DNA of 35,904 nucleotides, taken from contig JAJZCG010000021.1 in the NCBI GenBank assembly GCA_021846225.1, positions 1-35,904 on the forward strand. Reading direction: 5' to 3'. Below the pieces are notes generated by a model, which was not told the DNA's origin, did not search any database, and saw only the letters and a list, made by a program, of their open reading frames with translations. Position numbers and translations under genes: made by a program. Source of the stretch: Pseudomonadota bacterium (GTDB taxonomy: Bacteria > Pseudomonadota > Alphaproteobacteria > Acetobacterales > Acetobacteraceae). This document shows positions 22,053 through 30,479 of this stretch, piece after piece. The first letter of the stretch is position 1; every line of letters begins with the position of its first letter.

Positions 22053-22361
22053 TTAGGCGTCTAACAGGTCCGCTGCAATCTCTTCCGCGCGGGCGGCGAC
22101 GCGGCGCAGCCTGGCGCGGCGTTCCGGGTTGGGTTTTTCCACCGGCGCGGGGGCGTTGTTGCGCAGATCGTGCAGTTCGTCGGCCAGCAGCAGGGAGGCC
22201 AGCATCAGCAGCCGCGCCTCGCCGGACTGGCCGCCGATGGATTTGATGCTGTTGATCCGCTGCTCGATCTCGGCGGCCATGCGCTCCAGATGCGACTCCT
22301 GACCGTCCTCGCACCCGACGGTATACACATAGCCGTTAATCCGGATGGTCACTTGCGCCAT
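22053..22361 (-). CDS. zapA: Cell division protein ZapA
   Basis: A 102-residue Z-ring stabilising protein that bridges FtsZ filaments. The N-terminal strand-turn-strand VTIRINGYVYTVGCEDGQE is the family hallmark, followed by a long dimerising coiled coil (LERMAAEIEQRINSIK, LLMLASLLLADELHDLR) and an Arg/Ala-rich tail. It starts five bases after the upstream 69-aa gene and is followed by 6S RNA. Confidence 0.92.
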   Translation of the reverse strand: MAQVTIRINGYVYTVGCEDGQESHLERMAAEIEQRINSIKSIGGQSGEARLLMLASLLLADELHDLRNNAPAPVEKPNPERRARLRRVAARAEEIAADLLDA

Positions 22362-22366
22362 GGGGT

Positions 22367-22576
22367 CTACTCCGTCTGGCCGGTTGATCCGGGCGTATCC
22401 AGCCCGGCACGCAAATACTCGATCACCGTATCAAGCGACTGGGCCACAGCCTCGCGGTCAAACTCATGACCTGCGGGCGGCTTGGCCGGTTGGGCAAGCG
22501 CCGCGATCTTGCGCAGCGCGATTTCGATACGTTCCAGGATTTCGTCTTCAGACTCAGACTCGGGCATGGTAGCCAT
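22367..22576 (-). CDS. Small coiled-coil protein upstream of zapA
   Basis: A 69-residue acidic, mostly helical protein. It has an N-terminal helix of Ile/Leu heptad character (DEILERIEIALRKIAALAQ), a Pro-rich break, then a second helix (FDREAVAQSLDTVIEYLRAGL). I do not recognise it by sequence; its place five bases before zapA matches the small coiled-coil proteins (DUF4164-like) often found there in Alphaproteobacteria, which suggests a division-related accessory role. An ATG at 22567 is an equally possible start. Confidence 0.65.
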   Translation of the reverse strand: MATMPESESEDEILERIEIALRKIAALAQPAKPPAGHEFDREAVAQSLDTVIEYLRAGLDTPGSTGQTE

Positions 22577-22607
22577 TCAACCCGACACGGACATGAAAAG
22601 TCAATAA

Positions 22608-22988
22608 ATGATAAACCTACCCCCGGCGGTAATCGTGCACAGCCTCGCCGATGCCAAGGCGGCGCTGGCGCCCGGCCGGGCGCTCACGCTGCTCTCCGCC
22701 CCCGGTGCCGGGCAGTTCGCCGGCTGCCTGTGGTGGCGCGAGCTGCTGGCGGCGGCGGACTTCCACGGCCCCGCGCTGCTGGACTGCGGCCCCGCCCCCG
22801 GCCGCGCGCTGGAGGCATTGCATCTCGGCCTGGGCGGCGTGGTGCTGTGCGCGCCGGGACCGGCTTACAGCCTCGTCGCGGCGCTCGCCGCCGCACAGGG
22901 CGCGCTGGCGCTCCCGCTTGCCCCGCCCGCGCTCGATTTGCGCCTGAATGGCGCCATAAGGCGCCTGGATTCCTGGCTGGACGGATGA
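22608..22988 (+). CDS. Uncharacterised Ala/Leu-rich protein
   Basis: A 126-residue protein I do not recognise. It is very rich in Ala, Leu, Gly and Pro, with no signal peptide and no catalytic motif I can name. The segment AVIVHSLADAKAALAPGRALTLLSAPGAGQFAG resembles the start of an alpha/beta nucleotide- or sugar-binding fold, but the Gly-rich part is not a P-loop. It is the first gene before fba (56 bp apart, same strand) and may share its transcript. The strong third-position GC pattern supports a real gene. Confidence 0.6.
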   Translation: MINLPPAVIVHSLADAKAALAPGRALTLLSAPGAGQFAGCLWWRELLAAADFHGPALLDCGPAPGRALEALHLGLGGVVLCAPGPAYSLVAALAAAQGALALPLAPPALDLRLNGAIRRLDSWLDG

Positions 22989-23043
22989 CAATAACGCCCC
23001 CATGCGTTACATCCGCCCAGGTTTTCAACACGGTGGAGCAAAC

Positions 23044-23958
23044 ATGCATATTTCGCAGCGGGTTAAAAAGATTCTGTCGCATTATGAAAGTGACAACCCC
23101 GGGACCAAGACAAACCTCGCCCGCATTCTCATGCACGGCAAGCTCGGCGGCACCGGCAAACTGGTCATCCTGCCGGTTGACCAGGGCTTCGAGCACGGCC
23201 CCGCCCGCTCCTTCGCGCCCAACCCCGCCGGGTACGACCCGCATTACCACTTCAAGCTCGCGATTGACGCCGGGCTCTCCGCCTACGCCGCGCCGCTTGG
23301 CATGCTCGAAGCCGGCGCTGACACCTTCGCGGGCGCCATCCCGACCATCCTGAAGGTTAACTCCTCCAACTCGCTCGCCACCGATAAGAACCAGGCCGTC
23401 ACCGGCTCGGTGAACGACGCGCTGCGCCTGGGTTGCTCGGCCATCGGCTTCACCATCTATCCGGGCAGCGAATTCGCCTTCGACCTGATGGAGGAAATCC
23501 GCGAACTCGCCGAGGAAGCCAAGGCCGTCGGCCTCGCCGTCGTCGTGTGGTCCTACCCGCGCGGGCCGGAGCTGGACAAGGCCGCCGAAACCGCCTTCGA
23601 CATCTGCGCCTACGCCGCCCACATGGCCGCCCTGCTGGGTGCGCACATCATCAAGGTGAAGCCGCCGACCGCCGTGGTCTCCCTGGAAGCCGCGAAGAAA
23701 TCCTACGCCAATATCGACGGCTCCACGATGGCCAAGCGCATCGAGCACATCGTGCAGTCCTGCTTCGCGGGCAAGCGCATCGTCGTGTTCTCGGGCGGCG
23801 AGTCCAAGAGCCTCGATGGCCTGTACGACGAAGTCCGCGCCTTGCGTGACGGCGGCGCCAACGGCTCCATCATCGGGCGCAACACCTTCCAGCGCCCGCG
23901 CGAGGAAGCCCTGGCCATGCTCGCCAAGATCATCGAGATCTACCAGGGCAAAGCCTGA
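23044..23958 (+). CDS. Fructose-bisphosphate aldolase, class I (DhnA type)
   Basis: A 304-residue Schiff-base aldolase that cleaves or forms fructose 1,6-bisphosphate. It matches the archaeal/bacterial DhnA-type class I enzymes: the N-terminal LVILPVDQGFEHGPARSF, the barrel strand LGCSAIGFTIYPGS, and the lysine-bearing strand HIIKVKPPT (K204 or K206 is the likely Schiff base). The end GGANGSIIGRNTFQRPREEAL binds phosphate. I start at 23044 (MHISQRVKK), with GGAG five bases before; an upstream ATG at 23002 would add 14 unlikely residues. It is followed by the VIT gene after eight bases. Confidence 0.93.
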   Translation: MHISQRVKKILSHYESDNPGTKTNLARILMHGKLGGTGKLVILPVDQGFEHGPARSFAPNPAGYDPHYHFKLAIDAGLSAYAAPLGMLEAGADTFAGAIPTILKVNSSNSLATDKNQAVTGSVNDALRLGCSAIGFTIYPGSEFAFDLMEEIRELAEEAKAVGLAVVVWSYPRGPELDKAAETAFDICAYAAHMAALLGAHIIKVKPPTAVVSLEAAKKSYANIDGSTMAKRIEHIVQSCFAGKRIVVFSGGESKSLDGLYDEVRALRDGGANGSIIGRNTFQRPREEALAMLAKIIEIYQGKA

Positions 23959-23966
23959 GTCTAAGC

Positions 23967-24656
23967 GTGACCGCCCCCAGGCAGACCCACCGCACCGGCC
24001 GCTCCGGCTGGTTGCGTGCCGCCGTCCTGGGGGCGAATGACGGCATTCTCTCCACCGCCAGCCTGGTGCTGGGGGTGGCAGCCGCCCACGGCACGCATCA
24101 ATCCGTGCTGGTGGCCGGGGTCTCCGGCCTGCTCGCCGGGGCCATGGCCATGGCCTCGGGGGAGTTCGTCTCCGTCCATTCACAGGCCGACATCGAAGCC
24201 GCGGACCTGGCCCTGGAGCTTATCCATCTCGAGGACCATGAGGCCGAGTTGGAGGAGCTGGCGGAAATCTACATCGGGCGCGGGCTCACCCCGGCGCTCG
24301 CCGCCGAGGTTGCCGCACAGCTGATGGCGCATGACGCCCTGGCCGCCCATGCCCGCGACGAGCTCGGCATCACCGCGGAGCTGAAGGCCCGCCCAGGGCA
24401 GGCCGCCATCGCCTCCGCCATCTCCTTTTCCGGCGGCGCGCTGCTGCCGCTACTGGCCAGCATCCTGGCCCCGCTGCCGGATCTCATCCCCAGCGTGGCC
24501 GCCGCCTCGCTGTTTTTCCTGGCGCTGCTTGGCGCCCTGGCCGCGCACAGCGGCGGCGCCCCGGTGTTGCGCAGCGCGCTGCGGGTCAGTTTCTGGGGCG
24601 CGGCCGCCATGGCCACCACCGCCATCGCCGGCACATTGTTTGGAACCTACGCATGA
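23967..24656 (+). CDS. VIT1/CCC1-family membrane transporter, GTG start
   Basis: A 229-residue polytopic membrane protein of the VIT/CCC1 family, whose characterised members move Fe2+ or Mn2+. The hallmark first segment is [20 protein letters not shown], then [27 protein letters not shown], an acidic cytosolic region with several Glu ([23 protein letters not shown]) suited to metal binding, and three C-terminal membrane segments. The start is GTG 23967. Its stop overlaps the thiE ATG (ATGA). Metal export or storage is inferred from the family. Confidence 0.9.
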   Translation: MTAPRQTHRTGRSGWLRAAVLGANDGILSTASLVLGVAAAHGTHQSVLVAGVSGLLAGAMAMASGEFVSVHSQADIEAADLALELIHLEDHEAELEELAEIYIGRGLTPALAAEVAAQLMAHDALAAHARDELGITAELKARPGQAAIASAISFSGGALLPLLASILAPLPDLIPSVAAASLFFLALLGALAAHSGGAPVLRSALRVSFWGAAAMATTAIAGTLFGTYA

Positions 24657-25294
24657 CAGCCACCCCCGACTGCCGCCTCTACCTCATCACCCCGCCGGTG
24701 CTGCCCGGAAATTTCGCTGACCAGCTCGCCGCCGCGCTCGACGCCGGCGATGTCGCCGCGGTGCAGCTGCGGTTGAAGGACACGCCCGATTCAGAGGTGC
24801 AGAAAGCCATCGAACGGCTGCGCCCTATCGTGCAATCGCGCGATGCCGCCTTTTTGCTCAACGACCGCCCGGACCTCGCGGTGAAACACGGCTGCGACGG
24901 CGCCCATGTCGGCCAGAGCGATATGAACATCATCCAGGCCCGCAAAATCCTGGGCAGCCTGACCCTGGGGGTGACCTGCCATAACTCGCTGCACCTGGCC
25001 ATGGAAGCCGGCGAGGCCGGGGCGGACTATGTGGCGTTTGGCGCCTTCTTCCCCACCACGACCAAGGAGCCGCCTGAAATGGCGGAAATCTCCACGCTCA
25101 AATCCTGGGCCGAGATCATGGAAATCCCCTGCGTCGCCATCGGCGGGATCACCGCCGCCAACTGCGCCCCTCTGGTGCAGGCGGGCGCTGAATTCCTGGC
25201 TGTCGCCGGCGCGGTATGGAACCACCCTGAAGGCCCGGCCGCGGGCGTGCGGGCCATGCTCAAAGCCATTGAAGCCGCGGCAACGGGCGGATAA
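24653..25294 (+). CDS. thiE: Thiamine-phosphate synthase
   Basis: A 213-residue TIM-barrel enzyme joining HMP-pyrophosphate and thiazole phosphate to thiamine phosphate. Matching motifs are [64 protein letters not shown] and the end [23 protein letters not shown]. It is translationally coupled to the VIT gene by a four-base overlap. Other thiamine genes are absent from the window. A link to PDH, which needs thiamine diphosphate, is only functional. Confidence 0.93.
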   Translation: MTATPDCRLYLITPPVLPGNFADQLAAALDAGDVAAVQLRLKDTPDSEVQKAIERLRPIVQSRDAAFLLNDRPDLAVKHGCDGAHVGQSDMNIIQARKILGSLTLGVTCHNSLHLAMEAGEAGADYVAFGAFFPTTTKEPPEMAEISTLKSWAEIMEIPCVAIGGITAANCAPLVQAGAEFLAVAGAVWNHPEGPAAGVRAMLKAIEAAATGG

Positions 25295-25296
25295 AA

Positions 25297-25324
25297 AAAA
25301 CCAGGGGAACGCCCCCTGGTTTTT
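25297..25324. terminator. Bidirectional terminator between thiE and sdhB
   Basis: Eight A (25293-25300), then CCAGGGG (25301-25307), a 5-nt loop and CCCCTGG (25313-25319), then TTTTT (25320-25324). With A before and T after, it can stop both thiE (plus) and the sdh operon (minus, ending at 25332). Confidence 0.92.
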
Positions 25325-25331
25325 ATGTGGA

Positions 25332-26114
25332 TTAACCCTGGCGTTCCAGCATCAGCTGCTTGACCTTGCCGATCGCCTTGGCCGGGTTCAGGCCCTTGGG
25401 GCAGGTCTGGGTGCAGTTCATGATGGTGTGGCAGCGGTAGAGCTTGAACGGATCTTCCAGCGAGTCGAGGCGCTGGCCGGTGCGCTCGTCGCGCGAGTCG
25501 GCAATCCAGCGATAGGCGGCCATCAGCACGGCCGGGCCGAGGTAGCGGTCCCCGTTCCACCAGTAGCTCGGGCACGAGGTGGAGCAGCAGAAGCACAGGA
25601 TGCACTCCCACAGCCCGTCAAGCTCGGCGCGCTCTTCCTTGCTCTGGAGACGCTCGCCATCGGGCGGCGGCGGCGTGTCCGATTGCAGCCAAGGCTCGAT
25701 GGAGCGGTATTGCGCGTAGGCCTGGCTAAGGTCGGGGATCAGATCCTTCACCACCGGCATATGCGGCAGCGGGCTGATCGCCACCGCGCCCTTCACCTCG
25801 TCAATCGGCTTGAGGCAGGCGAGTGTGTTGGTGCCATCAATATTCATCGCGCAGGAACCGCAGATGCCCTCGCGGCAGGAGCGGCGGAAAGTCAGTGAGG
25901 CGTCGATCTCGTTTTTGATCTTGATGATGGCGTCCAGCACCATCGGGCCGCAGGTGTCGAGGTCGATCTCATAGGTATCGGTGACCGGGTTTTTCCCGTC
26001 ATCGGGGTTCCAGCGATAGACCTTGAATTCCTTGACGCGCTTGGCGCCTGCCGGGGCCTTGTAGGTTTTGCCCACGCCGACCTTGGAATTCGCGGGAAGC
26101 GTAAATTCTGCCAT
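25332..26114 (-). CDS. sdhB: Succinate dehydrogenase iron-sulfur subunit
   Basis: A 260-residue subunit carrying electrons from SdhA to quinone. The [2Fe-2S] ligands are C80, C85, C88 and C100 (CREGICGSC). The C-terminal [4Fe-4S] and [3Fe-4S] ligands are in [12 protein letters not shown] and [17 protein letters not shown]. The frame opens at 26168 inside sdhA, but [11 protein letters not shown] (ATG 26114) fits the family and has AGAGGG upstream. It is the last gene of sdhCDAB, 13 bp after sdhA. Confidence 0.97.
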   Translation of the reverse strand: MAEFTLPANSKVGVGKTYKAPAGAKRVKEFKVYRWNPDDGKNPVTDTYEIDLDTCGPMVLDAIIKIKNEIDASLTFRRSCREGICGSCAMNIDGTNTLACLKPIDEVKGAVAISPLPHMPVVKDLIPDLSQAYAQYRSIEPWLQSDTPPPPDGERLQSKEERAELDGLWECILCFCCSTSCPSYWWNGDRYLGPAVLMAAYRWIADSRDERTGQRLDSLEDPFKLYRCHTIMNCTQTCPKGLNPAKAIGKVKQLMLERQG

Positions 26115-26127
26115 GTTCGTGACCCTC

Positions 26128-27939
26128 TTAATATACGCGCTTCTTGGGCGGGAAAACGGAGACTTCATTGGTGAGGGTCTGCATCTTCACCGGACGGTAT
26201 TCCAGTTTAACGCCGCCCTTCTCATCGCAATAGGCAACGGTGTGCTTCATCCAGTTCGCGTCGTCGCGGTCGGGGAAGTCGTCATGCGCCTGCGCGCCGC
26301 GGCTTTCCTTGCGGGCTTCGGCGCCCACCATGGTGGCCATGGCGTTGCCCATCAGGTTGTCCAACTCCAGCGCTTCCATCAGGTCGGAGTTCCACACCAG
26401 GCTGCGGTCGGAAACCTGCATGTCCTCAAGCCCGCCCCAGAGCTTCGTCATCTTCTCCACGCCCTCGGTCAGGCTCTTGGAGTTGCGGAACACCGCGGCG
26501 TGGCCCTGCATGGTCCGCTGCAGCGTATCGCGCAGCGCGGCGACCTTGGTGCCGCCCTTGGCGTGACGGGTCTTATCGAACCGGGCCAGCGAGGCCTCGC
26601 CCGCACCGGCGGGCAGCGGCGCCTGGGTGGCGCCGGGCTTCACGATCTCGGCGGCGCGGTGCGCGGCGGCACGGCCGAACACCACGAGGTCGAGCAGGGA
26701 GTTGGTGCCAAGCCGGTTGGCCCCGTGCACGGAGACGCAGGCGGCCTCGCCCACGGCCATCAGCCCGGGCACGATGGCATCCGGGTTGGAGGGCGTCGGG
26801 CGCAGCACTTCCGCCTTATAATTCGTCGGGATGCCGCCCATGTTGTAATGCACGGTCGGCAGCACGGGGATGGCTTCCTTGGTCACATCCACGCCCGCGA
26901 ACACGCGCGCGGTCTCCGAGATGCCGGGCAGGCGCTCGTGCAGGATATCCGCGCCCAGATGCTCCAGATGCAGCAGGATATGGTCCTTGTTCGGCCCCAC
27001 GCCGCGGCCTTCGTTGATCTCGACCGTCATCGAGCGCGACACCACATCGCGCGAGGCGAGGTCTTTGGCGGTCGGCGCGTAGCGTTCCATGAAGCGCTCG
27101 CCCTCGGAATTGGTGAGATAGCCGCCTTCGCCGCGCGCGCCTTCGGTGATCAGGCACCCGGCGGGGAAAATCCCGGTCGGGTGGAACTGCACGAACTCCA
27201 TATCCTGCACCGGCAACCCGGCGCGGATGACCATGCCGCCGCCATCACCCGTGCAGGTGTGGGCGGAAGTGCACGAGAGGAAGGCGCGGCCATAACCGCC
27301 GGTGGCCAGCACCACGGTCTGCGCGCGGAAGCGGTGGATGGTGCCGTCCTCAAGGTTCCAGGCCATCACGCCGCGGCAGGCGCCCTCGGAGTCCATGATC
27401 AGGTCCAGCGCGAAATATTCCACGAAGAACTCAACCTCGTGCTTCAGGCTCTGCTGATAGAGCGTGTGCAGCATGGCGTGGCCGGTACGGTCAGCCGCGG
27501 CGCAGGCGCGCATCGCCGGTTCCTTGCCGTATTCCTTCATGTGGCCGCCGAACGGGCGCTGATAGATCTTGCCGTCCTCGGTGCGCGAGAAGGGCATGCC
27601 GTAATGCTCCAGCTCATAAATCGCGGGCACCGCCTCGCGGCACATGTACTCGATGGCATCCTGGTCGCCCAGCCAGTCCGACCCCTTCACGGTGTCGTAC
27701 ATATGCCAGCGCCAGTCATCCTCGCCCATGTTGCCCAGCGCGGCGGAAATGCCGCCCTGCGCCGCCACCGTGTGCGAGCGGGTGGGGAACACCTTGGTGA
27801 TGCAAGCGGTTTTGAGACCGGCTGCGCCCATGCCAAGAGTGGTGCGCAGGCCCGAGCCACCCGCGCCGACGACCACGACATCATAGGTGTGGTCGATAAC
27901 CTGATAGGCACCAAGTGAAGGTTTTGAAAACGCGTTCAT
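26128..27939 (-). CDS. sdhA: Succinate dehydrogenase flavoprotein subunit
   Basis: A 603-residue flavoprotein oxidising succinate to fumarate in the TCA cycle and respiratory complex II. The FAD site is [11 protein letters not shown], and the covalent FAD attachment His lies in [17 protein letters not shown]. Catalytic residues lie in the FVQFHPTG and [11 protein letters not shown] stretches and in the MGGIPTN loop. The C-terminus FPPKKRVY is typical. Full length. Confidence 0.98.
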   Translation of the reverse strand: MNAFSKPSLGAYQVIDHTYDVVVVGAGGSGLRTTLGMGAAGLKTACITKVFPTRSHTVAAQGGISAALGNMGEDDWRWHMYDTVKGSDWLGDQDAIEYMCREAVPAIYELEHYGMPFSRTEDGKIYQRPFGGHMKEYGKEPAMRACAAADRTGHAMLHTLYQQSLKHEVEFFVEYFALDLIMDSEGACRGVMAWNLEDGTIHRFRAQTVVLATGGYGRAFLSCTSAHTCTGDGGGMVIRAGLPVQDMEFVQFHPTGIFPAGCLITEGARGEGGYLTNSEGERFMERYAPTAKDLASRDVVSRSMTVEINEGRGVGPNKDHILLHLEHLGADILHERLPGISETARVFAGVDVTKEAIPVLPTVHYNMGGIPTNYKAEVLRPTPSNPDAIVPGLMAVGEAACVSVHGANRLGTNSLLDLVVFGRAAAHRAAEIVKPGATQAPLPAGAGEASLARFDKTRHAKGGTKVAALRDTLQRTMQGHAAVFRNSKSLTEGVEKMTKLWGGLEDMQVSDRSLVWNSDLMEALELDNLMGNAMATMVGAEARKESRGAQAHDDFPDRDDANWMKHTVAYCDEKGGVKLEYRPVKMQTLTNEVSVFPPKKRVY

Positions 27940-27959
27940 GAGGTCAAGATCCGTTTTGC

Positions 27960-28361
27960 TTAAAAGGCGAGTTTAAGGACAGACACCGCGCAGGCCAGTG
28001 CGAGCACGGCGATGCCGCCCTTGAGCACCAGAAGCGTCATCATCCGCTTGGCGTCGTTGCGCACATAGTCCTCGACCACCACCTGCAGCCCAAGGCTGAG
28101 ATGGGAGAACAGCGCCGCGATGAGGCAGAGAAACAGCACCGTGTTCCAGGGCTCGCCGATGTAGGCGGCCATCTGCGCGCGGTCCGCGCCCGCGAGCATG
28201 AGCACCGAGAGCACAAAGTAGAGTGAGAGCGGCAGCAGCGCCATCGCGGTGACGCGCTGCGTCCACCAATGATGCAAGCCCGATTTGGCGGCGCCCAGGC
28301 CGCGCGCGCGGCCAAGCTGGCTGCGCATGATATGAACGGAGGAGGTGTTCTCGTTGCTCAT
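27960..28361 (-). CDS. sdhD: Succinate dehydrogenase membrane anchor subunit
   Basis: A 133-residue hydrophobic subunit with three membrane segments ([52 protein letters not shown]). The His in [17 protein letters not shown] is the expected haem b ligand, and the adjacent Asp-Tyr belongs to the ubiquinone site. It follows sdhC by six bases. Confidence 0.93.
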   Translation of the reverse strand: MSNENTSSVHIMRSQLGRARGLGAAKSGLHHWWTQRVTAMALLPLSLYFVLSVLMLAGADRAQMAAYIGEPWNTVLFLCLIAALFSHLSLGLQVVVEDYVRNDAKRMMTLLVLKGGIAVLALACAVSVLKLAF

Positions 28362-28367
28362 GTTAAT

Positions 28368-28799
28368 TCACCACACCAAAAAGCCGACAAACCAGAACAC
28401 CACCGTGAGCACCACGGCCCCGGCGATCACCATCCGGCCGTTGCGGTGCATCGCCTCAAGCTCGAAGCCGCGGCCGCTATCCCAGAACAAATGCCGCATA
28501 CCATTGCAAAAATGGTAGAACAGGGCGAGCGTGAAGCCCATGAGGACCAGCAGGCCGATCCACGAGGCCAGCAGCGCCTGCACGATCGAAAAAGCGGCGT
28601 CCCCGGCAGCGGCGCTGACCAGCCATGCGGTGAGCAGCAGCGTTCCGGCGCCGAGGGCGACGCCGGTGCCACGATGAAAAATAGAGGTCGCCGATGATAA
28701 TTGCGGCTTATACACCTGCAAATGCGGAGAGAGCGGCCGGCGCACCAGCTTGCCCTCCGTGTTACGCCCCACCATCAGGGCTTCGCGGACATCCTTCAT
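28368..28799 (-). CDS. sdhC: Succinate dehydrogenase cytochrome b556 subunit
   Basis: A 143-residue membrane subunit. The N-terminal RPLSPHLQVYKPQLSSATSI is the family signature and carries the Ser/Arg of the quinone site. Three membrane segments follow, with the haem b ligand His in FYHFCNGMRHLFWD. It is the first gene of the sdhCDAB operon. Confidence 0.95.
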   Translation of the reverse strand: MKDVREALMVGRNTEGKLVRRPLSPHLQVYKPQLSSATSIFHRGTGVALGAGTLLLTAWLVSAAAGDAAFSIVQALLASWIGLLVLMGFTLALFYHFCNGMRHLFWDSGRGFELEAMHRNGRMVIAGAVVLTVVFWFVGFLVW

Positions 28800-28844
28800 G
28801 GGAAACCTTTCTCAACAGGTCATTCAGGTTCTTTATGTTGCAGT

Positions 28845-28873
28845 TGCTTAGTCCCGCGCTTTGGCAGGGTCAA
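28845..28873 (-). promoter_or_regulatory. Possible sdh operon promoter
   Basis: TTGACC (28868-28873) is followed after 17 bp by TAAGCA on the minus strand, in the 125-bp gap before sdhC. The -10 is poor, so this is only a candidate; no other good pair is seen there. Confidence 0.3.
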
Positions 28874-28924
28874 CGTACCAAATCGTGATGATGCAACGGG
28901 CAAGCCCCGCCAAACCTTTCCAAA

Positions 28925-29575
28925 CTATTTCCCGCCGGAAAGCCCGAACAATCTCACCTCGCGGATGGGGGAATCCTCAAGCTCAAGGCTTGCCGGCACC
29001 GCATAGCAGGCCAGCACAACGCCCTCCTGCGGCGCATATCTGCGTCCCGGATCAGCGATGATAACCAGCGCGCCGGCCGCGCAGCGCCGCAGCCAGGGCA
29101 GGATGTGGCGCGTCATCGGCGCCTCATAGCAAACATCTCCGCACAGAATCACATCCCAGCGGCAATCCTCACCCACGATATCGCCCAGCAGCACGTTCAC
29201 CGCCAGGCCATTTTCCGCCGCGTTCATGCTGATGGCCGCGGCGGCCAGAGGGTCAATTTCGGCGGCGTCCACCGCCGCGGCGCCCGCGCGCACCGCCGCC
29301 AGCGCCGCCAGGCCGCAACCGGAGGCAAAATCCAGCACACGCAGGCCGCGCACCAGCGCTGGATGATCCGTGATATGGCGCGCCAGCGCCTCGGAGCCCG
29401 GCCAGGCGAAGGCCCAGAAGGGTGGCGCCATATCCCGTTGCTGCAAAAACACCTCGCTCGCCTGCCACAGCGGCGTGATCTCGCAGGCGAGGTAAAGCCT
29501 TATCTCCGGCACCAGGCGGGATGCGCCCAGCGCCGTGTGGGCGGCAACAAACGCGGCGGGAGCCGGGTCCGTCAC
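28925..29575 (-). CDS. Class I SAM-dependent methyltransferase (EtfB lysine methyltransferase-like)
   Basis: A 216-residue Rossmann-fold methyltransferase. The SAM-binding motif I is LDFASGCGLAALAA, with the acidic motif II at DAAEIDP. The motif CGDVCYE sits where ETFB-lysine and METTL20-type protein methyltransferases have D/G-x-x-Y-E. PFWAFAWPGSEALARHI near the N-terminus is also typical of that group. The likely substrate is therefore the electron-transfer flavoprotein beta subunit or a similar protein, inferred from motifs alone. It starts two bases after the stop of the 83-aa gene. Confidence 0.8.
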   Translation of the reverse strand: MTDPAPAAFVAAHTALGASRLVPEIRLYLACEITPLWQASEVFLQQRDMAPPFWAFAWPGSEALARHITDHPALVRGLRVLDFASGCGLAALAAVRAGAAAVDAAEIDPLAAAAISMNAAENGLAVNVLLGDIVGEDCRWDVILCGDVCYEAPMTRHILPWLRRCAAGALVIIADPGRRYAPQEGVVLACYAVPASLELEDSPIREVRLFGLSGGK

Positions 29576-29577
29576 AT

Positions 29578-29829
29578 TCAGGCGAGCTGACGGAATTTTT
29601 TCTCCGGCTGCCTGGCGTAGGGGTCGACATGCACACGATGCGTCTCGGAGAGTTCCGCCAGCTTCTTCTCCATGCCGGTCTGCTCCCCCTTCACGCGCGC
29701 CCAGCGAGCGGCCGCGGGCCAGAGAACCAGGGTCAACTGCATGAACAACGCCGCAACCCCGGCGAGAACACGCCCCTCGGCAAAAAACGCGGCGCAGGGC
29801 AACAGAGTGCTCAGCTTCGGTGAAGTCAT
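29578..29829 (-). CDS. Small single-span membrane protein
   Basis: An 83-residue protein I do not recognise. It has one membrane segment (about residues 22-42, VLAGVAALFMQLTLVLWPAAARW) followed by a charged, helical C-terminal tail (GMEKKLAELSETHRVHVDPYARQPEKK). AGGAAG eight bases upstream supports the ATG. It is co-directional with the methyltransferase, two bases apart, so a shared transcript is likely. A candidate promoter lies at 29865-29894. Confidence 0.65.
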   Translation of the reverse strand: MTSPKLSTLLPCAAFFAEGRVLAGVAALFMQLTLVLWPAAARWARVKGEQTGMEKKLAELSETHRVHVDPYARQPEKKFRQLA

Positions 29830-30156
29830 AAAGAGCTTCCTAAAATACGCATCATATGGCCAAAATTTGTGCCTGCCCGGAAACCGATCGTCAAGGATAT
29901 TTATTTTTCAATAACAAATTATTAGGTGGCAGCGCGTTAAGCAAAATCGTTAAACTTCAGCGATTTAAAAAATATATAAAATAATCATGATTTTTGACAC
30001 GCCCCGCCCCGGAATTTTCGGAAAATTACGCATGGAGCCTAAAAGAGCCTCGAATCTCGCTTATTATCTTATGGCTGCAATACCAAAATACCGCAGCTCC
30101 GGGGGCTGGCGCACAGCGCGCGACTCGGGCCGCACGCCGCGCCAACGCGCCGCCTC
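29830..30156. other. 327-bp AT-rich intergenic region
   Basis: No gene is convincing here. About 29880-30000 is much more AT-rich than the rest of the window. It contains a minus-strand promoter candidate (TTGACG 29889-29894, 18-bp spacer, ACAAAT 29865-29870) for the 83-aa gene, the palindrome AATCATGATT (29983-29992) and the dyad AATTTTC-G-GAAAATT (30013-30027). The right third (30090-30156) is GC-rich and featureless. Confidence 0.5.
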
Positions 30157-30432
30157 TCAGCCTACGATATCGCCGGGCTCCGGGCGCTCGGGCGGCTGCA
30201 CCTCCAACTGCGCGACCCGCGCCTCCAACGCCTCCACCTGGGCCTTGGCGCGGCGCGCGAGCTCGGCCATCGCCTCGAATTCATCGCGCTTCACCAGATC
30301 CAGCCGGCGCACCGTCTCGTCCACGCGGGCGCGCACAAGCCCGGCCAGCTCCTCGCGCAAGCCCGCGAAAGCGGAAATCGCACCACCGGCAACACCGGCA
30401 ATGTCATCGAAAAATTTAGGACGCTCGTTCAT
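30157..30432 (-). CDS. ubiK: UbiK / BMFP-family accessory factor
   Basis: A 91-residue helical protein. The N-terminal FFDDIAGVAGGAISAFAGLREELAGLVRARVDE and the coiled coil DLVKRDEFEAMAELARRAKAQVEALEARV match the UbiK/YqiC (BMFP) family, which assists ubiquinone synthesis and can fuse membranes in vitro. I start at ATG 30432 (MNERPKFFDD); the open frame to 30453 adds seven residues. In many Alphaproteobacteria it lies next to lgt; here hldD comes between, divergently. Confidence 0.88.
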   Translation of the reverse strand: MNERPKFFDDIAGVAGGAISAFAGLREELAGLVRARVDETVRRLDLVKRDEFEAMAELARRAKAQVEALEARVAQLEVQPPERPEPGDIVG

Positions 30433-30479
30433 GGCTATGGGCCTTCTCTGCAATGGTGCATCTGCATATAAGCACCCGC

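Noticed and set aside
21913-22314. 133-codon minus-strand frame through zapA and the 6S region
   Set aside because: It is out of frame with zapA and crosses a structured RNA; no family resemblance.
26068-27918. 616-codon plus-strand open frame opposite sdhA
   Set aside because: Antisense shadow of sdhA, which has every expected motif.
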